Below are positions 43,692 to 52,135 of a stretch of DNA of 64,000 nt, piece after piece; position 1 is the first letter of the stretch, and each line of letters opens with the position of its first letter. Both the position numbers and the translations under genes were made by a program. The DNA comes from an uncultured Bacteriovoracaceae bacterium (lineage in GTDB: Bacteria > Bdellovibrionota > Bacteriovoracia > Bacteriovoracales > Bacteriovoracaceae). Under the pieces are notes generated by a model. The model worked only from the letters and a program-made list of their open reading frames with translations. It was not told the origin of the DNA and ran no database searches. The DNA is taken from positions 56,852 to 120,851 of the forward strand of contig CAKZUQ010000027.1 in the NCBI GenBank assembly GCA_937923325.1, given 5' to 3'.

Positions 43692-46547
43692 TTATTCCCC
43701 AAGATCTAGAGTTGATACTGTTGTGCTAGCAGGCATTCTAATATCTGAAATTTGTAAAATATTATAGGCCTGATGTGATTTTGAATGATCATTAATAAAT
43801 AGATTGTTGACCGATTTAAATCTAGCCGCTCTTTTCACGATAGATGTATTTTGAGAGGCTATGTTGGCGGCAACTTGATTCATCTGATTTGAAAATTGAG
43901 CTTGAAAGTTCGAATCTTTAACAGGTACTTGAATATTTCTAATTTCTGAAGAAATTGTTGTCACTAAGTCACTCATTAGATCAAAAGTTTGAATTGATAT
44001 CTCTGGGTGAGCACTTTTTAATAAATTCTCACCTTGATCAATTAAAGGTTTAAGACCACTTATTCTCTTAGTAAGAGAATTATTAAATTTTTCTGGCTCA
44101 AACTTCTTAGGGCTTTTAAACGCATCCTTCAAATATGATGCATACTTCTTTTTAAGTTTTTTTAAAGCAATATGTGACTTAATGAATAATTTTGCAGACT
44201 GTGATTTATTTTTTCTTAATAAATTATAAAACTTCCTTTCACTATATTTAACCTTTCCAGTAACTTGCCAATATTTCTGTTCATAGTACGCAGATATCTG
44301 ATCCATATAGTTTGAAGCTATTTGAGGTTTCTTGGAAAAGCTAATGACATCTGACTCATGATCAAAGTGAATTAAATGAGTAAGTATGTATTGGTCTATA
44401 ACTTTGGTCTGTCCATTTGTGCATTTTTTAAATTTGTCGTAAGTGTAGAGAGACTTTGTTATATAGTCATTTGCAAGGTCATATATAATAGCGTCTTGAT
44501 AAGTTTTTAAATTCTTTTTCTTATCATCATTACAATAAACTTCTAAAACGATTTTTTGTATATTAGCGGCATTTAAAAAATCTTGTAGTAAACTTGACCT
44601 TAAAGCTACTTTCTCTAGTGTATCTCTTCTTTGAGACCTTTGAGACTTAGTGAATAATTTAAATGCTTTTTTGAACCATTTAATACTTTGAGGAGAGTTA
44701 TATAAATCAATTTGAATAATACCTACATTAAAAGCAGCATCAGCTCTTACTGACTTTGGGTAGTGATCTTTGTGGTAGATAGATTGATATCCTATAATAG
44801 CTTCTTTCTTTTCTCCTTCTTTATTAAGAATTTGAAATTTGTTAAAAAGTAAGTTTGCCAATATCACCTCGGTCTTCTTGATATCTTTTTGTGAATAACC
44901 AAGATAGTTCTTGTAGAGTAGGGCTATTTTTGATGCGATAAGTTCCGATTTCTTATCTTGTATTAACATATCCATTTGTTGGTTAAATAACTTCTTTTGT
45001 ATAGATAAGTCTTTTGGAAAGGAACTAATGTACAGATCAATTGTCTTTTGTGTTTGCTTAAACCTTTTATCAAATAAATATAAAGTAAATAACTTAGGGT
45101 AAATTTTTCGAGCTTTATCTCCTTTGGGCCATAAACTTAAATACTTATTGTATGCATATTCTAATTCAATAGACTCGTCTTTCTTATTAAGCTTTGAGAA
45201 CTCAATACAAGAAAAAATAGCATCAATTGATTTAAGTTTAATATCAACTTCAATACTAGACTTACTCTTAACGTCAGCTTCAATTGCAGCTTTATAATTA
45301 ACTAGTGCTTTTGGAAATTCATGAACAGAATAAAGTGTCTCAGCAGAATAATAGAGATACTTAGATTTTTCTTTAGAATCAATTTTTTGTAATAAATTAA
45401 AGTAGCTTAAGATTCTATCTAATCGGGATGTACTGTAAGATAGATCATGTTTTGTAAACTCGGCTTTAATTAATTGCTGTTGATTACCAACTTCCTCAGC
45501 CAGTTTCATAACAGCTTCTTCAGCCTGGTCTTTATTTAGTTTTATAGATGCAAGGTTTTTTGCAATTTCATACATTTTATCTTTATCATTAAACTGCTTG
45601 TAAAAGTCATATTGAAATAACCTTAAGTCAGCTAGCTTTTCATTTTGTTTAGGAGCTTTTATATAACTCTCTGTCAAATTTATTAATTCTAAAGACTCAG
45701 ACTTATAACCTTTAGAAGAGACTTTTTTAGTATATTTGAAAAGAGCTTCATATTTATCATCAACTTTTGTTAATATAAACTCTTTACCTCTAGTAATCTG
45801 TTTTCCTAATACATAAAAATTTACCAGCCCTGACATTATTTGGTCTTTAAAATCAATATAAAAGTCTTGGCCACTAAGTGCATACGCTTCTTCTAAAGTA
45901 TTAATTGCTTTATTAAACTTATGTGTTTTAAGTAAACACCAACCATAATTGTATAAATTTTTTGTAAGCCATTCATCATTTCTATTTTTAATTATACGTT
46001 TATATAAAGAAACTGCTCTTTTATAATTTTTGTTATTATAATAATATTCAGCTAAAGAAGTTCTCGCTAAATATCTTATATCAGTTCCTTTTGGAGCATA
46101 ATATAGAGCTGATTGTAAAAAATTATACTCTTTTTTGTCATAAGAGTAGTCTCTTGAATTCAAAGCAAGAGTATAATAAATAGCAGCTTTGTAACTCGGG
46201 TTTTTAGTAGCTTTTAATGTTTTTAAACCTAGTTTTTTTGTTTGAGAATAAAAGAATAACGTTTTCTTAAAGGCTTCTCTTCTAGTAATCTTTATTCCCT
46301 TTATACTTTTAGCCATGAAATTATCATTTTCTTTCTTTTTCCAAAGTTTTATTTTTTCTGATTGGAGTTCAATTAGTCTGTATTTCAAACCAGTGGATTT
46401 ATTTCTCGCTTTATTAATCGTTTTTATCTCTTGGTTGATAAGATTCATAAGGATCTGCCACTTACTGAGTTTTCTAGACTCTTTTGTTGAGACTTTAGAG
46501 ATTGCTTGAAATGATAAAAAAAGTAACAAAGTTAAAAGTATCTTCAT
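43692..46547 (-). CDS. Large exported TPR protein (GltD/AgnA-like)
   Basis: 951 residues with a signal peptide (ending AISKVSTK, about 20). Almost all of it is helical repeats of the TPR kind (for example RTSLAEYYYNNKNYKRAVSLYKRI, DAAFNVGIIQIDLYN). The last 150 residues are different, with a Lys-rich helical segment then an Asn/Gln-rich stretch. The ATG overlaps the stop of the TolR-like gene by one base, so translation is coupled to the motor. Its size and place match GltD of the Myxococcus periplasmic scaffold. Inference: it links motor and outer-membrane platform. Confidence 0.75.
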   Translation of the reverse strand: MKILLTLLLFLSFQAISKVSTKESRKLSKWQILMNLINQEIKTINKARNKSTGLKYRLIELQSEKIKLWKKKENDNFMAKSIKGIKITRREAFKKTLFFYSQTKKLGLKTLKATKNPSYKAAIYYTLALNSRDYSYDKKEYNFLQSALYYAPKGTDIRYLARTSLAEYYYNNKNYKRAVSLYKRIIKNRNDEWLTKNLYNYGWCLLKTHKFNKAINTLEEAYALSGQDFYIDFKDQIMSGLVNFYVLGKQITRGKEFILTKVDDKYEALFKYTKKVSSKGYKSESLELINLTESYIKAPKQNEKLADLRLFQYDFYKQFNDKDKMYEIAKNLASIKLNKDQAEEAVMKLAEEVGNQQQLIKAEFTKHDLSYSTSRLDRILSYFNLLQKIDSKEKSKYLYYSAETLYSVHEFPKALVNYKAAIEADVKSKSSIEVDIKLKSIDAIFSCIEFSKLNKKDESIELEYAYNKYLSLWPKGDKARKIYPKLFTLYLFDKRFKQTQKTIDLYISSFPKDLSIQKKLFNQQMDMLIQDKKSELIASKIALLYKNYLGYSQKDIKKTEVILANLLFNKFQILNKEGEKKEAIIGYQSIYHKDHYPKSVRADAAFNVGIIQIDLYNSPQSIKWFKKAFKLFTKSQRSQRRDTLEKVALRSSLLQDFLNAANIQKIVLEVYCNDDKKKNLKTYQDAIIYDLANDYITKSLYTYDKFKKCTNGQTKVIDQYILTHLIHFDHESDVISFSKKPQIASNYMDQISAYYEQKYWQVTGKVKYSERKFYNLLRKNKSQSAKLFIKSHIALKKLKKKYASYLKDAFKSPKKFEPEKFNNSLTKRISGLKPLIDQGENLLKSAHPEISIQTFDLMSDLVTTISSEIRNIQVPVKDSNFQAQFSNQMNQVAANIASQNTSIVKRAARFKSVNNLFINDHSKSHQAYNILQISDIRMPASTTVSTLDLGE

Positions 46548-47008
46548 TAGTAATTTCCTTGCACAATGAATTTGAACTCAGTAAAACCAACAATTGCTGA
46601 AGTATGCATAACTTTTTGTAGAGATTTATACGGTGTGTTTTTATCAAAAACTAAGTTTATTGATTTAGCTTTCTTAGCTGCAGGAGCTCGATCTTCTTTC
46701 TTCTTGTTTTCTAAAAGCTCTTTTAAGCTAGGAATTTCAGAACCAGAGTTGGGTATTGTTCCAATTAGTTTCTTATCTACCCATATGTTTTTATTTTTAT
46801 CTACTTGTACAATGACAGCATGGTTACCAAGCTTTCTAGCTTTGGAGTCAGGAACAGTTAAGCTCTTAACAAGATCTAGTTTTAAATCAGAAGCATTATA
46901 AGACTTCAGTAAGAAAACAAGTAGAATAACTAAGATATCCAATAGGGAAGTAATATCAATATCCATTGGTTCTTTCTTTTCACGTTTTTTAGCAAATGTT
47001 TTTCTCAT
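46547..47008 (-). CDS. TolR/ExbD-like motor protein (AglS/AglQ-like)
   Basis: 153 residues. A cytoplasmic basic N-terminus (FAKKREKKEP) is followed by one transmembrane helix containing the conserved Asp in DITSLLDILVILLVFLL (about 18-34). A periplasmic domain ends near VGFTEFKFIVQGNY. TolR-like subunits pair with a TolQ-like channel and use the Asp to couple proton flow to motion. It lies three bases after the second TolR-like gene. Myxococcus also has two TolR types (AglQ and AglS); which is which here cannot be told. Confidence 0.88.
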   Translation of the reverse strand: MRKTFAKKREKKEPMDIDITSLLDILVILLVFLLKSYNASDLKLDLVKSLTVPDSKARKLGNHAVIVQVDKNKNIWVDKKLIGTIPNSGSEIPSLKELLENKKKEDRAPAAKKAKSINLVFDKNTPYKSLQKVMHTSAIVGFTEFKFIVQGNY

Positions 47009-47010
47009 GA

Positions 47011-47505
47011 TTATTCCTGTGTTTCAAAGATAATTTGGTCGAATAACTTTTTGGTAGGGTATTTACGATTTTTACTATCAACGGCCGTAACAAAAACATT
47101 AGGCTTTAAAACTTCTCTGGTATGATCAATGATTTTTACGATTTTGAAATACTCGAAGTTTCTGTTTGGTTTAATGATAGCTGAAGTTTCTTTTGGATTT
47201 TTGTTTTTGATTTCAATTAAAGAATCATTTAATTGAGTTAAGTTTTTATAAGAAATTGTTTTATGGATTGTACCATTCATTCCTGTTTTAATCACTATTT
47301 TATTTCCCTTTAATTCAAGAATTAGGTTTAAAGGGTCTTTTTCCGGGTGTTTATCTGACGTTGAAGTAATAGGCGCATCACTTCCAATCTCATAAATATC
47401 TAAAAACTGGGCAGACATTAAAAGAAAGAAAATAAAGATAAAGATAGCATCTAAAATAGGGATTAGATTAAGCTTGGGGGGTTTTTTTAGTTTTCTTCTT
47501 TGCAT
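47011..47505 (-). CDS. TolR/ExbD-like motor protein (second copy)
   Basis: 164 residues. The N-terminal basic run (RRKLKKPPKL) and the helix LIPILDAIFIFIFFLL, with the conserved Asp, match TolR/ExbD. The periplasmic domain (about 45-164) contains KNPKETSAIIKPNRNFEY and differs from the other copy. Two dissimilar TolR-type proteins beside one TolQ-type protein is the AglRQS layout. It follows the channel gene by 24 bases. Confidence 0.88.
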   Translation of the reverse strand: MQRRKLKKPPKLNLIPILDAIFIFIFFLLMSAQFLDIYEIGSDAPITSTSDKHPEKDPLNLILELKGNKIVIKTGMNGTIHKTISYKNLTQLNDSLIEIKNKNPKETSAIIKPNRNFEYFKIVKIIDHTREVLKPNVFVTAVDSKNRKYPTKKLFDQIIFETQE

Positions 47506-47529
47506 TGTTCACCTCCATCAATTAAGACC

Positions 47530-48297
47530 TTATGCGGCCTTATTTGAGTCCTCTGAGCTTGCTGTTACTGGAACTGTTTGACCCTTTTTTGTTGATAACA
47601 GATCAACTAGTTTCACTGAGTAATGCTCAATTTCACCCATAATCTTTTCTGCTTTACTTGTTAAAATTGAGTGAATAACCATTATTGAGATTGCTGAGAT
47701 TAGACCAAATGCTGTTGTGTTCATGGCCTTAGAGATACCAAGGGCAAGAAGTTCAGCTTTCGATGCAGCGTCGGCTGAAGCAACAGCTGCGAATGATTGA
47801 ATTAGACCGTAAATCGTACCTAATAGTCCAATAAGTGTTGATACATTTGCAATTAAAGCCAGGTAACCAAGCCTTTTCTCAATATGAGGAATTGACTCTA
47901 ACATACTTGCTTCTAGTGCATCTTGTATCTGCTCTTTTGATTGGTTAGCTCTTTTTAGTCCGTTTCGCATAACATTTGCCAGCAATGACTTTGAAGATGA
48001 GCAGTTTTGAATAGCAGTTTGAACTTCATTAGTTAAAACATTCTTTTTAATATCGTTCATAAGGCTAGAACCATCGATATCATATTTGAAAAGATTTTTG
48101 ATCCTCTCTGCGGCAATAGCGACTCCAAAAGCCCACATTGCTAATATAATCCACATGAAGACACCACCGTCATCCATAAATTTAGCGAAACCCTGGACTA
48201 CGTTTAGATCTTGGCTTGTAGGTTCTTTAACTGAATTTGTTAATTGATCTGTTGGGATTTTTCCTGATGGTTGAAGCTGTGTTGTTGTCTCTTTCAT
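47530..48297 (-). CDS. aglR: TolQ/ExbB/MotA-like proton channel (AglR-like)
   Basis: 255 residues with three transmembrane helices (about 50-68, 142-165, 190-212). The family signature reads LGYLALIANVSTLIGLLGTIYGL and then AMNTTAFGLISAISIMVIHS, with the Thr and Gly residues typical of this channel type. The N-terminus carries an extra hydrophilic 45 residues. With two TolR-like neighbours it forms an ion-driven motor; in Myxococcus AglRQS powers gliding. A plain TolQ or ExbB role is the alternative, but no tolA, tolB, pal or tonB receptor gene is near. Confidence 0.88.
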   Translation of the reverse strand: MKETTTQLQPSGKIPTDQLTNSVKEPTSQDLNVVQGFAKFMDDGGVFMWIILAMWAFGVAIAAERIKNLFKYDIDGSSLMNDIKKNVLTNEVQTAIQNCSSSKSLLANVMRNGLKRANQSKEQIQDALEASMLESIPHIEKRLGYLALIANVSTLIGLLGTIYGLIQSFAAVASADAASKAELLALGISKAMNTTAFGLISAISIMVIHSILTSKAEKIMGEIEHYSVKLVDLLSTKKGQTVPVTASSEDSNKAA

Positions 48298-48317
48298 AAT
48301 TCACCTCCGAATTAAAA

Positions 48318-48557
48318 TTATCTAATGTATTTAATATCTGTGATTATTTGCTTGTCGAAATTTTGTCTCTGAAATAGGTTTCTTTTAAAAATTTTTCTTC
48401 TTCTTTCTTTTATTGATAAATCTCCTGGAGCTACAATAGAACCTTTAATTTCCATATCTCCTAGGTCAAACTTTTCATACTGTTTGTATTTGTAAACAAC
48501 TTTTTGTTTTGCGGACGCAGCTGTACTACAGAATAATAAAAAAATTAAAAATTTCAT
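48318..48557 (-). CDS. Small periplasmic protein of the gliding cluster (CglF-like?)
   Basis: 79 residues with a signal peptide ending SAAS/AK (about 17). The mature 60 residues read YEKFDLGDMEIKGSIVAPGD and then a basic RERRRKIFKR-like stretch (actual: KERRRKIFKRNLFQR). The Phe-Asp-hydrophobic-Gly-Asp ... Ile-x-Gly ... Pro-Gly-Asp order recalls small exported Myxococcus gliding proteins such as CglF, which is a pattern likeness only. Tightly placed between the TPR gene (two bases) and the channel gene (20 bases). Confidence 0.65.
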   Translation of the reverse strand: MKFLIFLLFCSTAASAKQKVVYKYKQYEKFDLGDMEIKGSIVAPGDLSIKERRRKIFKRNLFQRQNFDKQIITDIKYIR

Positions 48558-48559
48558 GA

Positions 48560-49924
48560 TTATTTCCTAGATTTAGATTTGCACTGTGATTTTAGTCCTA
48601 AACTATAATCTCCAAGCTCATCTGCCCAAAAGGCATTTTGAAAGGTCCAAAATTCTTGATAGCTTTTTCTATCAATATTTTTTAATGAACCACGTTTGAT
48701 TTTATTTCCTGTTTTACTTTTATAAATAAATGATCTTTTATCTGATAGTATTTCTAATTTTATATTAAACATCTCTGTTGAGAGGCTATGGATTTCATTT
48801 ATAAAACGGTACATTGACACTTTTACGTAATGATTAATCTGCTCTTCTAAATCTACTCTGATATCAAGCACTCTTTCTAAATTTGCCTTCTTATCTCCTC
48901 TGACGAGTTCTGTGTTTAATGCATATAGAGTATTTAAATCTAAGTTGTACTTAACTCTTTTACTTACTTGTGTAATCAAGTTTCTAAGGAACTCATGTTC
49001 TTGTTCAGACTCTTCAATAGGAGAGAACATAAGATTATAAAAATATAGGTTTCCTTTTTGTGAATTAATAACTTTCTTTAACCCATTACTTCTTGGAGCA
49101 TAAACCTTATAATAATTTTCAATAATATTTAAAGCATCATCGTATAAACATAATTTATGATAGCTTAGTGCCTTTAGTACTTCTGCTTCTGGCATAAAAT
49201 AACTGGCTAAAAGAGGCGAGTCATACGTTATTAAAATACCAATCGCTCTATTATAATTACCCATGTAATAATATGACCAAGCTTTCTCTAATAATATATA
49301 TGGCCATTTAAATGAAGCTTTTGGAATGTCCTCATAGTGCCTAATTGCTTCTTCATATTGTTCTTGTTTGAACTTCATTCTAGCAATATTAATGACACAT
49401 GATTCTTTGATGACAGCATAATATCTTTTGATTTTATGCTCTTGCGATTCTTCTCTTTGCTTAGCTATTTTAGCACACTTTTGCCAAACCTCTTCAGCTT
49501 TTTTATAGTTATTTTGCTGATATCTAATAGTTCCAACAACTAAGAGTGCCTCTGGAAATAATCTATGCCCTTTAGGCATTCGATGAAGTCTCTTAAGTGC
49601 GTATTTATACTTCTTTAAGTACAAATTTCTTTTGGCCATAATTAGGTCAGTTGTTGGAATATTCATTTTCCTAAGTTCAAGGTCTTTGTATGTATTGAAA
49701 TAATGTGTACCTGTGTGCTTTGCTAGCTTCTCAATAAAATGCCCGACGTTTTGATCAGGAGTTGCATACTTATACTCAGTGCCAATCTTTTCAAGAGCTG
49801 AAAAATAGTTTTTTCGTTTGTATAAGTCCATTGCTTCCCAGTATACTTGATCTCTTTTTTTTGAAGAGGCAAAAGAGTTATTAAGTAGAAAAATAAGAAC
49901 TAGAATAAATTTAAAACAATTCAA
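48560..49924 (-). CDS. Exported TPR protein (GltC-like)
   Basis: 454 residues with a signal peptide (ending NNSFASSKK, about 20). TPR-like helices fill residues about 75-290 (for example LLVVGTIRYQQNNYKKAEEVWQKC, ILLEKAWSYYYMGNYNRAIGIL). The end is less regular, with an Arg/Lys-rich tail. The ATG overlaps the stop of the barrel gene (ATGA). In Myxococcus GltC is a periplasmic TPR protein that binds the outer-membrane GltA/GltB barrel; the coupling seen here fits that. Confidence 0.75.
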   Translation of the reverse strand: MNCFKFILVLIFLLNNSFASSKKRDQVYWEAMDLYKRKNYFSALEKIGTEYKYATPDQNVGHFIEKLAKHTGTHYFNTYKDLELRKMNIPTTDLIMAKRNLYLKKYKYALKRLHRMPKGHRLFPEALLVVGTIRYQQNNYKKAEEVWQKCAKIAKQREESQEHKIKRYYAVIKESCVINIARMKFKQEQYEEAIRHYEDIPKASFKWPYILLEKAWSYYYMGNYNRAIGILITYDSPLLASYFMPEAEVLKALSYHKLCLYDDALNIIENYYKVYAPRSNGLKKVINSQKGNLYFYNLMFSPIEESEQEHEFLRNLITQVSKRVKYNLDLNTLYALNTELVRGDKKANLERVLDIRVDLEEQINHYVKVSMYRFINEIHSLSTEMFNIKLEILSDKRSFIYKSKTGNKIKRGSLKNIDRKSYQEFWTFQNAFWADELGDYSLGLKSQCKSKSRK

Positions 49925-50616
49925 AATGATACTCCTAAACTAAAGATTAAGTCGTTTGACTGCTTCCATTCCTTTCTACTTGGAAATTTGGGAGAGCCAG
50001 CTTGGAAATTTGAGTTTAGAAATTCAACACCAAGGTGAATATTTTTATTCATATGGAACTTTATATTACTTTTGAACTGAACTGGTGTATAAGACTCTGA
50101 GTCAAATGTATTAACAGCGCCAGGACTTCTTACACTGTTTAAATTACTTTCAGCATCCATTTGCCCGTATCCAACTCCAAATGACCAGTCAAAGTAGTAG
50201 ATTTTGTTAAAGGTATTTATTTTACCGTAAAACGGAGACCAAATAACAAATAAAGATTGAATCTTATTTACTCTTCTCACAAAAGGCTCACTATCATTAA
50301 CAATCTTAACACTCTCATAAGTACTATTCGTTTGACTTGTATATTGATTGTAATTAAATTCAAGTGCCCATTCCTCACTAAGGTAATAACCAAATTTAAA
50401 CTGAGCACCAGAAACATCTTCAAACGAGCTTGAAAGATTGGAGATATATCCAAAGTCCATATAGAATGATTTATTTTTTGGATATATCTTATTTTGTAGA
50501 ACATATACCTTTTTATCAGGGTCAAGCCAGAGGAAGTCATACAGGTCTTTTTCCCCGGCTTGACCTAATAATGGAGTCAAAATAAAAAGGATTAGGAGGT
50601 GGTTTAATCTATTCAT
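49921..50616 (-). CDS. Outer-membrane beta-barrel protein (GltA/GltB/GltH-like)
   Basis: 231 residues with a signal peptide ending GQAGEK (about 21). The mature protein starts KKVYVLQNKIYPKNKSFYMDFGY and continues as alternating beta strands, ending LIFSLGVSF with the C-terminal Phe of outer-membrane barrels. The N-terminal pattern is that of the outer-membrane barrel domain shared by Myxococcus and Bdellovibrio proteins (TIGR04565). The stop overlaps the GltC-like start. The start overlaps the stop of the VWA lipoprotein by one base. Likely part of the outer-membrane platform. Confidence 0.8.
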   Translation of the reverse strand: MNRLNHLLILFILTPLLGQAGEKDLYDFLWLDPDKKVYVLQNKIYPKNKSFYMDFGYISNLSSSFEDVSGAQFKFGYYLSEEWALEFNYNQYTSQTNSTYESVKIVNDSEPFVRRVNKIQSLFVIWSPFYGKINTFNKIYYFDWSFGVGYGQMDAESNLNSVRSPGAVNTFDSESYTPVQFKSNIKFHMNKNIHLGVEFLNSNFQAGSPKFPSRKEWKQSNDLIFSLGVSF

Positions 50617-51872
50617 TATGACTCTACCTCGTAAGTTATATTAATTGTTTCATTAACATTAGGTTCATGCCCATCTTCAAAAGAAATAGTTCTAGTTGCT
50701 TCATCATAAGTCCATCTAGAAGATTCAACTCCATCAACTAGGACTTTAATTGCTGATGCATCAAAGGGTGTCTGACTAAGTGGAAAACTTTTTGTCAATT
50801 TTGCAATATCTCCACCCATTTTTAAAAGTGTTGTATAAAAATCAGCATTAATATCTGCTATATACCCACCAGTTAAGTCACTCATCTCTTTGTACCTTTG
50901 ATATCCACTTGTATAATGACCAGTACCCGCTGTATTGACAATACTATAAGTCTTTACAAGTCCAGGGTTTGTTTTCCAACTTGAAATTCCTTCAAGGTAT
51001 TCACTAACACTTTTTTCAGATTGATCTTCCTCATCCGATACATAGATGACAACAAAGTAAGCATCTTCTCTAAAGTTTTCAGCGGCATGTTTTGTAACGA
51101 AACTCTCTGAGGCTTTTAGACCTTTTTCATATCCCCAACCTCGTGTTCCAACTTGAACCATTGAATTGAAGTTTTGTAAAAAGTCTGTTCTGTCTTGAGC
51201 CAAGGCATCTGAAGTTAACTTTTCAAGAGAATTCTCAACAGGTTTTCCATCGTAATTACTTCTTGTGTCAGTCGTTGTAATACTCATTTTGAAATCAATT
51301 CCAAGAGTAGAGAACTCCTCAATAAAGCTGTTAAAGTTTCTACCAAGGTTTTCTTGCTCTTGTCTCATCGAGCCGGAATCATCAACAACCCAAAGAATAT
51401 CTAATTTTTGTAATGAGCTTGCTGATTGAGTAAAACTGTCCTGAACAGAAATTGTAGCAGGTCCAGTGTTTTCATCGTCAGAATTATCTGAGTCATCACC
51501 ACTATCATTACCATCGTTGTTAGCGTCATCACCGTCGTTGTTAGTGTTGTCGCCGTCATTGTTACCATTTTCTTCTGTGTCGTCACCACCATTGCTGCCG
51601 CCAGAGTTACTATCATCATTAGTGGTTCCATCATCAGTTGATGCTTCACCTTCATCGCCATCATTGTTAGCATTATCATCAGTTGATGCATTATCATCGT
51701 TTGGTGAATCAGCTGTATCAAGGACATCGTTGATCTTTGATTGTTCTTCTTCATACTTGTCTTTAAAAGACTCAATATACTCTTTCTCAAAAAATTCTTC
51801 TTCCTGACATGAAGTTACAGAAATTAGAATAAAACTTGTTAAGAGTAATTGAATAACCGATCTTGTTTTCAT
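50616..51872 (-). CDS. VWA-domain surface lipoprotein with Asp/Asn-rich stalk (CglB-like)
   Basis: 418 residues. The lipobox ends at Cys22 (ISVTSC). After a charged segment, residues about 57-138 form an Asp/Asn/Gly/Ser/Thr low-complexity stalk with heptad copies at 104-131. The VWA domain follows (about 150-345): MIDAS residues D164, S166 and S168 in VVDDSGSM, TTTD near 200 and VSDEED near 275. The end is a small beta domain (IKVLVDGVESSRWTYDEA). CglB of Myxococcus, the gliding adhesin, is also a VWA lipoprotein. First gene of the ten-gene cluster. Inferred role: surface adhesion foot. Confidence 0.82.
   Translation of the reverse strand: MKTRSVIQLLLTSFILISVTSCQEEEFFEKEYIESFKDKYEEEQSKINDVLDTADSPNDDNASTDDNANNDGDEGEASTDDGTTNDDSNSGGSNGGDDTEENGNNDGDNTNNDGDDANNDGNDSGDDSDNSDDENTGPATISVQDSFTQSASSLQKLDILWVVDDSGSMRQEQENLGRNFNSFIEEFSTLGIDFKMSITTTDTRSNYDGKPVENSLEKLTSDALAQDRTDFLQNFNSMVQVGTRGWGYEKGLKASESFVTKHAAENFREDAYFVVIYVSDEEDQSEKSVSEYLEGISSWKTNPGLVKTYSIVNTAGTGHYTSGYQRYKEMSDLTGGYIADINADFYTTLLKMGGDIAKLTKSFPLSQTPFDASAIKVLVDGVESSRWTYDEATRTISFEDGHEPNVNETINITYEVES
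51480..51563 (-). repeat. 21-bp in-frame tandem repeats in the VWA lipoprotein stalk
   Basis: Four successive heptads NNDGDNT, NNDGDDA, NNDGNDS and GDDSDNS are encoded by imperfect 21-bp units. They lie within the longer low-complexity stretch 51459-51704. The period keeps frame, so unit gain or loss would change stalk length without breaking the protein. Confidence 0.7.
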
Positions 51873-52003
51873 CTTACGCTCCTTTAGAAGCGAAAACGAA
51901 TGGCATAAATTGAATAGGATTTTTTTGGAATAACCTAACTCAAAAAGCTTAAATTAATAAGGCCATTTGCATTTCGGTTATCTCTGGGATTTGATGACTA
52001 CTA

Positions 52004-52027
52004 ACGTACAGCGGGTAGAAACGTACA
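52004..52027. repeat. ACGTACA direct repeat upstream of the gliding cluster
   Basis: ACGTACA occurs at 52004-52010 and 52021-52027 (17-bp period) in the otherwise featureless 263 bases between the VWA lipoprotein start and the repeat protein gene. The rest of that gap shows nothing I can support. Confidence 0.4.
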
Positions 52028-52135
52028 ACACAAAACCAGTAGGGTTTTTAGATTGGAAGTTATTTTCTTATACTTTTGAATTTCAAGCAACGTAAAAGAT
52101 TAAGAAATGTTAGTAAATCTTGTAAAAATCGTGCC

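Noticed and set aside
47011..48297. Plain Tol-Pal or TonB energiser
   Set aside because: No tolA, tolB, pal or TonB-receptor gene is near, and there are two dissimilar TolR-like genes next to TPR, FHA and barrel genes, which fits AglRQS better.
51480..51563. Possible CRISPR-like array from regular repeats
   Set aside because: The 21-bp units are contiguous, in frame and coding; there are no spacers. No cas gene is present in the window.
51466..51807. Ser/Leu/Pro-rich open frame on the plus strand
   Set aside because: It is the antisense of the Asp/Asn-rich stalk of the VWA lipoprotein; the low-complexity codons leave the other frames open. No ribosome site.
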